In this document: positions 24,946 through 32,819 of the stretch, one piece after another | Numbering within the stretch: the first letter of the stretch is position 1 | How the letters are laid out: every line of letters begins with the position of its first letter | Assembly (NCBI GenBank): GCA_050012355.1 | Contig: JBEKHI010000158.1 | Span: forward strand, 1-32,884 | Direction: 5' to 3' | Source: JBEKHI01 sp050012355 | GTDB lineage: Bacteria; Actinomycetota; Actinomycetes; Streptosporangiales; Streptosporangiaceae | DNA length: 32,884 bases | Program-made: the position numbers and the translations under genes | Notes under the pieces: model-generated | Told to the model about the DNA's origin: nothing | Databases searched by the model: none | Seen by the model: only the letters and a program-made list of their open reading frames with translations

Positions 24946-27200
24946 CAGGCTGCCTTCCGCGTCTGGGTCACCACGTTCTTGAGTTCGCCCGCGCCGAGGT
25001 CACCGAGGTGGATCGCCTGGCCATGTAGCTGATCAGCGAGCTTTACCGCTAGACCGAGGCGGACCGGCCCCGATTCGCAGTCCACCACGACGGCCGCGGT
25101 GCCCGCGAGGTACTTCGTCGCCTGCCAGAGTTCGGCCTCGGTGCCCGCTGTCGCGCGGCCATCAGTGACCACGACGAGCAGCGGACGGCGCTGCGGATCA
25201 CGGATACGCTCGGCGGCCAGGACCCGGGCGGCCAGCGCGAGCCCCCTGGCCAGCGGGGTCCGCCCGCCGGTGCGCAGGTCGGTCAGCCGGCGTGCCCCCG
25301 CCTCGACTGAAGAGGTCGGCGGGAGAACGAGTTCCGCGTCGCTGCCGCGGAAGGTGACAAGCCCCACCTTGTCTCGCCGCTGATAGGCGTCGAGCAGCAG
25401 CGACAGCACCGCCCCCTTGACCGCGCGCATCCGCTGCCGGGCCGCCATCGACCCGCTGGCGTCCACCGCGAACAACACCAGGTTCCCCTCGCGCCCCTCC
25501 CGTATCTTCTCCCGCAGGTCCGCGGTCGAGATCCGCAATTCCGACCGCTGCTCCGCGCCCCGCCCGGCGGAATCCCCACCCCGTGGATGGCCCACCGATG
25601 GCGCTATAGGCCCATCGGTGGGCCATCCACGGGGTCGCGCGTCGCGCGTCTCCGGGGCGGATGGGGCGGATGGGGTGGAAGCGGCGAGTGGGGTGCGGGC
25701 CGCGGCGGTGCGGATTACGGCGGCGCGGAGGGTCGCGGGCAGGTGCAGGGTCGCCACCGCTCGGTCGGCGGGTACGCGGGCGCCGACGGTGCGGCCATGC
25801 GAGCCGCGGGCGAGGGACCGGCGGCCGGGGGCACCAGCGCCGACACCCGGGACGGTCAGCAGCCGGGCACGAAACGGCGCGGCCGGCTCTTGAACGCCGC
25901 CCTCGCCGGGACTCACGTGACTGGAGTTGCTGTTGGTGCGGACGCTGTTCTCTTTGGGGCTGGTGGTGCTCGTGTTGTTATCGCTGGGGCGGGTGCCGCC
26001 GCCGGGACCATCATCGTCGGGGCCGTCGTCATCCCGGCCACCACCGTCCGGGCCGCCGTCATCCGGGCCGCTCCCATCCGGGGCGCCAGAGCCGGAACCG
26101 TCGGCCGGACCGTTGCCTTCGCGACCGCTGTCCGGGCCGTCAGCCGGATCGCCGCTCGAACCGTCCGGAGCTGAATCACCGCCTAGGGACTCTAGGACTT
26201 CGTCTAGGGCCTGTTCGTCTAGGCCGGGGGCGTCGAAGGGGTCTCGGCGGCGGCGGTGCGGGAGGGCCAGTCTCGCCGCGGCGCGGACGTCGTCGGGGGT
26301 TACCTCGTCCCGGGAAGACCACGCGGCTAGGGCGATCGCGGTGCGCGCGACCACTAGGTCGGCGCGCATCCCGTCCACACCGAACGACGCGCACACTCCG
26401 CAGATAAGATCCAGCATCGCCTCCGGCAACCGGACCGAAGCTAGCCGGCTCCGTGCCGCAAAAACCCGAGACGCCAGCGCCTGGGTGGCGGCCTCATACA
26501 TCGGGGCGAAACCGGCCGGGTCGGCCTCGAACGCGAGCCGCCGGCGCACCACCTCCGCGCGCTGGGCGGGCTCGCGGGACGCGGCCACCTCCACCGTCAG
26601 CCCGAACCGGTCGAGCAGTTGCGGACGCAGCTCGCCCTCCTCCGGGTTCATGGTGCCGACCAGCAGGAACCGCGCCGCGTGGCGCACCGACACGCCTTCC
26701 CGCTCGACGTAGCTGATGCCGAGCGCCGCCGCGTCGAGCAGCAGGTCGACGAGGTGGTCGTGCAGCAGGTTCACCTCGTCCACGTACAGGATCCCGCGGT
26801 TGGCCGCGGCCAGCAGTCCCGGCTGGAACGCCGTCACGCCGCGGGCCAGCACCTGCTCGATGTCGAGCGACCCGGTGAGCCGGTCCTCGGTGGCCCCGAC
26901 CGGCAGTTCGGCGAGGGTGACCGGACGGACCGAGAAAGCGTCGTTATGGTGCGAAAAATCTGGGCACGACGGGTCGGGTGCGTGCGGGTCGCAGCCGAAA
27001 CGGCAGCCGTCGGTCACCTCGATCGGGGGCAGTAGCTCCGCGAGGCCGCGGACCACCGTGGACTTGGCCGTGCCCTTCTCGCCCCGGACCAGCACACCGC
27101 CGATGGCGGGCGAGACCGCGTTGAGCAACAGCGCGAGCTTCAGATCCTCCATGCCGACGATCGCCGCGAACGGATAAGCCGCCTGATAACGCACAGTCAC
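24945..27200 (-). CDS. ChlI-ChlD-type chelatase motor subunit (AAA+ ATPase fused to VWA domain)
   Basis: A 751-residue protein, first gene after the riboswitch. Residues 1-340 are a ChlI/BchI AAA+ ATPase: Walker A GEKGTAKST (about 40-48), a Cys cluster CRFGCDPHAPDPSC, Walker B GILYVDEVNLL and NPEEGELRPQLLDRFG. Residues 350-430 are an Asp/Gly/Pro repeat linker. Residues 570-751 are a VWA domain with MIDAS motif DASGSM (580-585). In aerobic cobalamin makers this type drives the large CobN subunit to insert cobalt; CobN is not in the window. Codons about 522-543 are supplied by repeat A3, read in frame as GWPTDGPIAPSVGHPRG. The start is GTG 27200, with AAGG eight bases upstream. Confidence 0.9.
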   Translation of the reverse strand: MTVRYQAAYPFAAIVGMEDLKLALLLNAVSPAIGGVLVRGEKGTAKSTVVRGLAELLPPIEVTDGCRFGCDPHAPDPSCPDFSHHNDAFSVRPVTLAELPVGATEDRLTGSLDIEQVLARGVTAFQPGLLAAANRGILYVDEVNLLHDHLVDLLLDAAALGISYVEREGVSVRHAARFLLVGTMNPEEGELRPQLLDRFGLTVEVAASREPAQRAEVVRRRLAFEADPAGFAPMYEAATQALASRVFAARSRLASVRLPEAMLDLICGVCASFGVDGMRADLVVARTAIALAAWSSRDEVTPDDVRAAARLALPHRRRRDPFDAPGLDEQALDEVLESLGGDSAPDGSSGDPADGPDSGREGNGPADGSGSGAPDGSGPDDGGPDGGGRDDDGPDDDGPGGGTRPSDNNTSTTSPKENSVRTNSNSSHVSPGEGGVQEPAAPFRARLLTVPGVGAGAPGRRSLARGSHGRTVGARVPADRAVATLHLPATLRAAVIRTAAARTPLAASTPSAPSAPETRDARPRGWPTDGPIAPSVGHPRGGDSAGRGAEQRSELRISTADLREKIREGREGNLVLFAVDASGSMAARQRMRAVKGAVLSLLLDAYQRRDKVGLVTFRGSDAELVLPPTSSVEAGARRLTDLRTGGRTPLARGLALAARVLAAERIRDPQRRPLLVVVTDGRATAGTEAELWQATKYLAGTAAVVVDCESGPVRLGLAVKLADQLHGQAIHLGDLGAGELKNVVTQTRKAA
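25578..25635. repeat. Family A palindromic repeat, copy A3, inside the chelatase gene
   Basis: The most perfect copy: outer ACCCCGTGG (25578-25586) and CCACGGGGT (25627-25635) enclose the 40-bp core (25587-25626), giving a stem of over 20 bp. The loop is CGCTATAGGC, with the same CTAT as the other copies. It lies within the coding sequence of the chelatase subunit, in the low-complexity stretch before the VWA domain, and keeps the frame open. It also creates the spurious overlapping frames seen on both strands here. Confidence 0.85.
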
Positions 27201-27234
27201 GTAACGCCTTTCCCGGGGTTGCCTCGCCCAGTCT

Positions 27235-27397
27235 GGTCCAGACGGCAGCCGGAGTCTCCTGGCTCCCGGATCGTCGCTCGCCCTAGCCTTCCCGCCGCGT
27301 CGTCGCGGCAGTGGCGTCCATAGGGGTCACTCCTCGGTTACAGTTGCGGGTCAGCCCCGGTTTCACACCGGTGTTCCTCCGCGTACCGCCGTTGACC
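27235..27397 (-). promoter_or_regulatory. Cobalamin riboswitch
   Basis: Read on the minus strand, the elements of a cobalamin aptamer appear in order: GAGGAACACCGGTG, then GAAACCGGGGCTG, CCCGCAACTGT, GCCACTG, GGGAAGGC and the B12 box AGCCAGGAGAC (complement of 27254-27264). A closing P1-like stem can form between GGTCAACGGC (27397-27388) and GCCGTCTGGACC (27246-27235). It ends about 35 bases before the GTG start of the chelatase gene, with no clear intrinsic terminator between, so control of translation initiation is the likelier mode. It would shut off the whole cobalamin operon when adenosylcobalamin is plentiful. Confidence 0.93.
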
Positions 27398-27526
27398 AGC
27401 ATCGTACATCGCGGCCGTGATTAGCCATCCGACCGAGGAGCAAAGATGCGAACCGGTACACTGACGGGCGTCGTTCGACTGATATCCAAAGACACAAGTG
27501 GCCTGGCCAAACCGAACGGAGCATGC

Positions 27527-28432
27527 ATGCCAAGTGAACCCCTATCGCGCGTGCTGGTAACAGGGGGTGCTGGCTTTATCGGACGGCGGGTGGTCCGCGG
27601 GTTGCTGGATGAGGGCTACCCGGTCACGGTCCTTGACCACCAGGCCTTTCCTGATCCGGCGGTGCGATCGGTCACGGGGGACATCTGTGATCGCGGGGTA
27701 TGCGAATCAGCTGTGACCGACGACACTTCCACGATCATTCATCTCGCGGCCCTGACTTCGGTGCTCAGGTCCGTTCACGACCCGGTCATCACCCACCAGC
27801 TGAACGTCGACGTCACCGCCCGGTTGCTTGAGCTATCCCGCGAACACAATGTGGAGTCGTTCCTGTTCGCCTCCACGAACGCGGTAGTCGGCAACGCGGG
27901 AAGCGCCGTTATTTCCGAAACGACACCGCTCCGTCCGCTGGTGCCCTACAGCGCCACCAAGGCCGCGGCCGAGATGCTGCTGAGCGCCTACGCCAACTGC
28001 TACGGCATCAAGTGCGCGGCCATGCGGTTCTCCAACGTGTACGGCCCCGGCATGGAGTCCAAGGACAGCTTCGTTCTCCGGCTGATGCGCGCCGCCCGCG
28101 ACGAGCATGGCGTGGAGGTCCGCGGCGACGGCACGATGCAGCGCGACTTCGTGCACGTGGACGACTTGGTGCAGGGCATTTTCGCCGTGTGGCGCTCAGG
28201 GCATACCGGGCCGGTGATCCTCGGTTCGGGAACCTCGGTTTCGGTCGGCAATATGGTGGAAGTAGCTAGGGAAGTTACCGGCTCGCCGATCCCCGCCGCG
28301 TTCGCGAGCGTGGGCGACGAGGAGATGCCCGCGGTCATCCTCGACATCTCACTGGCCCGGTCGCTGGGCTACAACCCGCGGATGAGTCTTGTGGAAGGAC
28401 TGAAGACGGTATGGCCGGAGTTTCGTCCATGA
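27527..28432 (+). CDS. NAD-dependent epimerase/dehydratase (extended SDR)
   Basis: A 301-residue nucleotide-sugar enzyme. The NAD site VTGGAGFIGRRVV lies near the N-terminus. The catalytic Ser/Thr is in FASTNAVVG, and the Tyr-Lys pair is in VPYSATKAAAE. MRFSNVYGPG and DFVHVDDLVQGIFAV are typical of UDP-glucose 4-epimerase-like proteins; the exact sugar is not known. An in-frame ATG at 27446 has a better GAGGAG site, but the 27 extra codons show weak G/C third-position bias and precede the usual family start, so 27527 is preferred with moderate certainty. It is transcribed away from the cobalamin operon and overlaps the glycosyltransferase as ATGA. Confidence 0.88.
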   Translation: MPSEPLSRVLVTGGAGFIGRRVVRGLLDEGYPVTVLDHQAFPDPAVRSVTGDICDRGVCESAVTDDTSTIIHLAALTSVLRSVHDPVITHQLNVDVTARLLELSREHNVESFLFASTNAVVGNAGSAVISETTPLRPLVPYSATKAAAEMLLSAYANCYGIKCAAMRFSNVYGPGMESKDSFVLRLMRAARDEHGVEVRGDGTMQRDFVHVDDLVQGIFAVWRSGHTGPVILGSGTSVSVGNMVEVAREVTGSPIPAAFASVGDEEMPAVILDISLARSLGYNPRMSLVEGLKTVWPEFRP

Positions 28433-29274
28433 CGGCGGGATACGCGCCTCGGGCTGACTACGCCTCACCAGCGGACATCGCGATTGATGACGCTGCCCTA
28501 GCGCAACTGCACAAGGCGTATGGCACCCGGGTGACCTCGCTGCCGCCGGTGGCGATCGTCATAGCCGCCTACAACGAGGAGGGCTCGGTCGGCCCGGTCG
28601 TCGAGGCGCTCCCCCGGTCCTACTGCGGGCTTGACGCCGACGTGATCGTCGTCGCCGACGGCTGCCAGGACGCGACCGCCAAGGAGTCTGACGCCGCTGG
28701 CGCCATCGTCGCCGACGTGCCGGTGAACCGCGGGCAGGGCGCGGCGCTGCGGCTCGGTTACCGCATCGCCCGCGAGGGCGGCGCCAGCTACATCGTCACC
28801 ACGGACGCCGACGGACAGTACAACGCGGCCGAGATCCCGACCATGCTGCAGCCGATCATCGACGGCCGCGCTGACTTCGTGACCGGCTCGCGGCGGCTGG
28901 GCTCCCAGGAGAGCAAGGACCCGATCAGGACCGCGGGCACGCTGTTCTTCGCCCGGCTGGTGTCGCTGCTCACCGGGCAGTCGATCAGCGACACGACGTT
29001 CGGCATGCGGGCGATGCGCGCGGAGGTGACCGGGGTGGTGCGGCTGGAGCAGCCGCAGTACCAGGCCTCGGAGCTGCTGATCGGCGTCATCACGCACGGC
29101 TTCCGCGTGCTCGAGGTACCCGCCACCATCCACCGCCGCACGGTCGGTGAGTCCAAGAAGGGCTCCAACCCGCTGTACGGCCTGCACATCCCGGGCGTCA
29201 ACAACCTCTTCTACGGCGCCCGCTTCATGCGGGTGGTGCTCCGCACCTGGTTCCGGGAGCGGCGCAGGCGCTAG
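28429..29274 (+). CDS. Family 2 glycosyltransferase (polyprenyl-phosphate sugar transferase-like)
   Basis: A 281-residue GT2 enzyme with GT-A fold. The nucleotide-sugar site includes VAIVIAAYNEEGSVG, VIVVADGCQDAT and the metal-binding TTDADGQYNAAE. NRGQGAALRLGYRIA and DTTFGMRAMR are also typical of dolichyl- or polyprenyl-phosphate hexosyltransferase relatives. No clear transmembrane helix follows the catalytic domain; the C-terminus is basic (WFRERRRR). The ATG at 28429 overlaps the epimerase stop as ATGA and has GGAG eight bases upstream; ATG at 28411 is an alternative. It likely uses the sugar made by the upstream epimerase. Confidence 0.88.
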   Translation: MTAGYAPRADYASPADIAIDDAALAQLHKAYGTRVTSLPPVAIVIAAYNEEGSVGPVVEALPRSYCGLDADVIVVADGCQDATAKESDAAGAIVADVPVNRGQGAALRLGYRIAREGGASYIVTTDADGQYNAAEIPTMLQPIIDGRADFVTGSRRLGSQESKDPIRTAGTLFFARLVSLLTGQSISDTTFGMRAMRAEVTGVVRLEQPQYQASELLIGVITHGFRVLEVPATIHRRTVGESKKGSNPLYGLHIPGVNNLFYGARFMRVVLRTWFRERRRR

Positions 29275-29283
29275 GCTCTCGTC

Positions 29284-29338
29284 CGGTCACAGTGGAAACC
29301 TGCCGTCGTCCCGCGACGGTACGTTTCCACTGTGACCG
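29284..29338. terminator. Two-way hairpin between convergent genes
   Basis: A perfect 16-bp stem, CGGTCACAGTGGAAAC (29284-29299) with its complement (29323-29338), encloses an inner CCGTCG/CGACGG stem. It follows the glycosyltransferase stop by nine bases and contains the 3' end of the convergent GtrA-like gene, whose last codons and stop (29287-29289) lie within the stem. Symmetry and position fit a bidirectional terminator without U-run, but it could also be a mobile palindrome. Confidence 0.7.
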
Positions 29339-29928
29339 CGCGACGTGGTGGACTGAGGGACGGCGGGTCCGGCGTCGGCCACGTGGCTGCCCTGCGGGTG
29401 CGGGACATGCAGGTCGGGGCCGGCGCCCTCGGCGGTGGCCGCCGCGCGGGCGGCGGACAGCGGGGAGCGCTCGGCGAACAGCACATAGTGGAAGATCACG
29501 AACCGCAGGACGAACGTGACGAGGTTGGCGCACAGCCACACGAAGTCGACCCACAGCACATGCTTGGCGCCGTGCAGGTGCATCCAGCTGGCTGAGTGAT
29601 ACGCGAAGTGGTTCGCCAGGGTCAGGACCACGATCACCATGGCGGAGATGACCCAGAACGGCAGGGTTTCCCGCAGCACGTCCGGGCGGCCCTTGCGCTC
29701 CCAGGCCCAGCGGCTAAGGATGTAGCTGACGACGGCGCCGGCAAACCAGGCCAGCAGCGCGGCAGGCGTAGCGGTCAGGTGAAACACCGCATCACAGAGT
29801 GTGAGCATGATCTCAGTCGCGGCGAGTGACGCGATCGCAACCACGACGAACCGGGTGAAACGCTTCCCGACCCTGCCTTGCAGACGGTTCCAAAGCGGCG
29901 CTATGAGCTTATTCTCCGACAGAGTCAT
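29287..29928 (-). CDS. GtrA-like four-helix membrane protein
   Basis: A 213-residue membrane protein with four predicted helices (about 24-46, 52-72, 91-112 and 125-150). GtrA-family proteins are thought to help flip polyprenyl-linked sugars or support surface glycosylation. WERKGRPDVLRETLPFWVIS between helices 2 and 3 fits the family. The C-terminal 55 residues are Ala/Gly/His-rich, and the last 16 are encoded by the hairpin at 29284-29338, so the tail may be acquired. ATG 29928 (MTLSENKLI) has GGGGA six bases upstream; the longer frame to 30111 overlaps the divergent synthase and is rejected. Confidence 0.82.
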   Translation of the reverse strand: MTLSENKLIAPLWNRLQGRVGKRFTRFVVVAIASLAATEIMLTLCDAVFHLTATPAALLAWFAGAVVSYILSRWAWERKGRPDVLRETLPFWVISAMVIVVLTLANHFAYHSASWMHLHGAKHVLWVDFVWLCANLVTFVLRFVIFHYVLFAERSPLSAARAAATAEGAGPDLHVPHPQGSHVADAGPAVPQSTTSRGHSGNVPSRDDGRFPL

Positions 29929-30036
29929 TGATTTCCCCAGATCGCCGACCGACCATAGTCGAGCACCCGCACGGTTACATACGTTACCCCGAGACCGCGC
30001 CGTTACGTGTTCCGGCCGGTGAGGAAGGAACTGAAG

Positions 30037-31184
30037 ATGAGGATCCTGGTCCTGGGTGGAGACGGCTATCTTGGCTGGCCAACGGCGTTGCACCTTTCCG
30101 AGCAAGGCCACCAGGTCGCGGTCGCCGACAACTTCGCCCGGCGCGCTGGTACGACAGTGAGCTAGGGGTGGATTCCCTGGTTCCTATCGAGCCGCTGCAG
30201 GCCAGGATCGCCGCCTGGCAAGAGCTCACCGGCCAGGAGATCGGCTGTTATATCGGCGACCTGTGCGATCCGGTGTTCACTTACCGGATGATCCGGGAAT
30301 TCCGTCCGGATTCGGTGGTGCATTACGCGGAGCAGCGCGCGGCGCCGTACTCCATGATCGACCGGGCCCACGCCGTCTACACGCAGCAGAATAATGTGCT
30401 GGGCACATTGACCCTCTTGTACGCGATCGCGGAGATAGACCCGGCTATTCATCTGGTCAAACTCGGGACAATGGGTGAATACGGCACGCCCAACATCGAC
30501 ATCGAGGAAGGCTGGCTAGACATCGAGCACAACGGGCGCCACGACCGGGTGCTGTTCCCCAAGCGGCCTGGCTCCTTCTACCACCTGTCCAAGGTGCACG
30601 ACAGCCACAACATCGAGTTCGCCTGCCGGGCCTGGGACCTGCGCGCCACCGACCTGAATCAGGGCGTGGTGTACGGGCAGCAGACACCGGAAACCGCCCG
30701 GGATGACCGGCTGGCGACCCGGTTCGACTATGACGCGGTGTTCGGCACCGTGCTGAACAGGTTCGTCGTTCAAGCGGTCATCGGGCATCCGCTGACGGTG
30801 TACGGCACGGGCGGCCAGACCAGAGGGCTGATCGACATCAGGGATACGGTGCGCTGCGTCGAGCTGGCCTGCGAGAGCCCGGCCCAGCGCGGCGAGTTCC
30901 GGGTGTTCAACCAGATGACCGAGTCCATGTCGGTGCGGGAGATCGCCGCGACGGTCGCGAAGGCGTACCCGGGTGCGGTCACGATCGAGAACCTGGATAA
31001 CCCCCGGGTCGAGGCGCCAGAGCACTATTACAACGTGGTGCACTCTGGCCTCGGCGATCTGGGGCTTGAGCCTCATCTGCTGTCCGACACGCTGATCGAC
31101 TCGCTCTTCGAGGTCGCCAAGAGCCACGCGCACCGGGTGCGCCCGGAGGCGCTGCGGCCGACGGTGAACTGGCGGATGCCGTAA
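30037..31184 (+). pseudogene. UDP-sulfoquinovose synthase (SQD1-type), frameshifted near codon 36
   Basis: SQD1 enzymes make UDP-sulfoquinovose from UDP-glucose and sulfite, the head-group donor of sulfolipid. ATG 30037 with a GGAAGGAA site reads MRILVLGGDGYLGWPTALHL through DNFARR, then stops at 30163-30165. The rest of the protein is open in another frame from about 30141 on (WYDSELGVDSLVPIEPL), which aligns directly after DNFARR. Two extra bases in a CGCGC run near 30141-30146 would explain it. The remainder is intact: KLGTMGEYGTPN with the catalytic Thr, FYHLSK with Tyr and Lys, and TRGLIDIRDTVRC. It is either a true mutation, a slippage site or a sequencing error. Confidence 0.85.
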
Positions 31185-31209
31185 CGTCGGCCGCGGCGCC
31201 TCGATCGCG

Positions 31210-31539
31210 TCAGTCCGGCGGGAACGGCCTCAGTTCCATGGCTCCGCGGCGGGCGAGCGGATGTTTGGACGCCACCTCGATCGCCTCGTCGAGGTCGGCG
31301 CACTCGAGCATGTCGTAGCCCACCATCAGCTCCTTGGTCTCGGCGAACGGCCCGTCGGAGACCAGCACCTCGCCGCCGCGTACCCGGACGGTGGTGGCGT
31401 TCGCTGGCTGAAGGGGGCTGCCGTCCAGCCGCACGCCGCGGCCGTCCATCTCCCCGACCCAGTCCTCAATGGGCATAGCGCCCTTTCCCTCGGCGGGGTC
31501 GACGGACTCGTCGAAGCAGACCAGCATCATGTATTTCAC
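31210..31539 (-). CDS. DGPF-domain (YCII-like) protein
   Basis: A 109-residue protein of the DGPF/YCII-related family, with a ferredoxin-like fold. It starts KYMMLVCFDES after GTG and contains VSDGPFAETKEL, the name-giving motif, then GYDMLECADLDEAIEVASKHP. Its molecular role is unknown, but such genes regularly neighbour ECF42 sigma factors and are thought to be their targets or partners. GTG 31539 is chosen because AGGAGG lies five bases upstream and the family starts there; an upstream frame to 31566 adds unrelated residues. It is divergent from the sigma gene with 50 bases between starts. Confidence 0.9.
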   Translation of the reverse strand: MKYMMLVCFDESVDPAEGKGAMPIEDWVGEMDGRGVRLDGSPLQPANATTVRVRGGEVLVSDGPFAETKELMVGYDMLECADLDEAIEVASKHPLARRGAMELRPFPPD

Positions 31540-31589
31540 GATTCCTCCTGTACGGTTTCCTGCCATAGCGACGAACGGGATCAGGGCGA

Positions 31590-32819
31590 ATGGACAGCAA
31601 CGACACCAGGACCGCGATCAGCGCGGCATTCCGCCAGGAGTGGGGCCGTGTCGTGGCGGCGCTCATCAGCATGACCGGCGACTGGGATCTCGCTGAGGAA
31701 TGCGCGCAGGAGGCGTTCGCCCGGGCGCTGCGGACCTGGCCACGCGATGGCATTCCGGACCGGCCAGGCGGGTGGCTGGTCACCACGGCGCGCAATCGCG
31801 CGGTCGACGTGCTGCGCCGCCGAGCCAACGAGTCCGCGAAGCTGCGCGAGGTCGCGCTGCTGTCGTCCTCCGCCGCGCCCATGGACGACAGCGGGATCAC
31901 CGACGACCGGCTGCGGCTGATCTTCACCTGCTGTCACCCCGCCCTCGCACTCGACGCCCGGGTCGCGCTGACGCTCCGGACCCTGGCCGGGCTCACCACC
32001 GCCGAGATCGCCCGCGCGTTCCTGGTATCCGAGCAAACCATGGCCAAACGCCTCGTCCGGGCCAAGGGCAGGATCCGCGGCGCGGGGATCCCTTACCGGG
32101 TACCGCCCGCCCACCTGCTGGCCGAGCGGACCACCGGCGTGCTGGCGGTGCTGTACCTGCTGTTCAACGAGGGCTACGGCGCGACCGCCGGCCAGGACCT
32201 GCTCAGGCCAGACCTGTGCGGCGAGGCCATCCGCCTGAGCCGGATCGTGTGTGAGCTAATGCCCGGCGAAGCCGAGGCCAGCGGCTTGCTGGCGCTGATG
32301 CTGCTGCACGACTCACGGCGCGATGCCAGGACCGATGCCGCCGGGGAGCTGGTGCCGCTGGAGGACCAGGATCGGGCCCGGTGGGACCAGGCCAAGATCA
32401 CGGAAGGCCGCAGTCTGCTCGCCGCCGGCCCAGCTTCCGGCCAGTACCAGATCCAGGCCGCCATCGCCGCTTGCCACGTGTCGGCCGCCACCCCGTCGGA
32501 CACCGACTGGCGGCAGATCGCCCGGCTGTACGGAGAGCTCGCCGAGGTCGCGCCGTCACCGGTGGTCGAGTTGAACCGGGCGGTCGCGATCGGGATGGCC
32601 AACGGCCCGGTCGCCGGGATCGAACTGGTCGACACGCTGACGGCGTCCGGCCAGCTGGCCGGCTACCACCTGCTGCCCGCTACCCGCGCCGACCTGCTAC
32701 GCCGTCTCGGCCGTCACAACGAGGCGGCCGACTACTATCGGGAAGCACTGGACCTGACCAGGACCGACGCCGAACGCCGCTTCCTGTCCAAGCGTCTCGC
32801 CGAGGTGACAAGAACATGA
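31590..32819 (+). CDS. ECF sigma factor with long C-terminal domain (ECF42 type)
   Basis: A 409-residue RNA polymerase sigma factor. Region 2 lies at about 15-75 (DWDLAEECAQEAFARALRTW, PGGWLVTTARNRAVDVLRR) and region 4 at about 125-165 (LRTLAGLTTAEIARAFLV, SEQTMAKRLVRAKGRI). The other 230 residues form the extension of the ECF42 group (YLLFNEGYGA, LLALMLLHDSRRDAR, PVVELNRAVAIGMANGP), with helical, TPR-like repeats. No anti-sigma gene is visible; in ECF42 the extension itself is thought to control activity. Divergent pairing with a DGPF gene is the hallmark of the group. Its stop overlaps the next gene as ATGA. Confidence 0.93.
   Translation: MDSNDTRTAISAAFRQEWGRVVAALISMTGDWDLAEECAQEAFARALRTWPRDGIPDRPGGWLVTTARNRAVDVLRRRANESAKLREVALLSSSAAPMDDSGITDDRLRLIFTCCHPALALDARVALTLRTLAGLTTAEIARAFLVSEQTMAKRLVRAKGRIRGAGIPYRVPPAHLLAERTTGVLAVLYLLFNEGYGATAGQDLLRPDLCGEAIRLSRIVCELMPGEAEASGLLALMLLHDSRRDARTDAAGELVPLEDQDRARWDQAKITEGRSLLAAGPASGQYQIQAAIAACHVSAATPSDTDWRQIARLYGELAEVAPSPVVELNRAVAIGMANGPVAGIELVDTLTASGQLAGYHLLPATRADLLRRLGRHNEAADYYREALDLTRTDAERRFLSKRLAEVTRT

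Noticed and set aside
25587..26712. Plus-strand Gly/Ala/Ser-rich frames opposite the chelatase linker
   Set aside because: They arise from the repetitive Asp/Gly/Pro linker and repeat A3 read on the wrong strand.
29928..31184. Single 418-codon frame for the SQD1-type protein starting at 29928
   Set aside because: Its first 75 or so residues do not resemble the family, overlap the divergent GtrA start and lack a ribosome binding site, while the true Rossmann N-terminus is encoded from 30037 in another frame.
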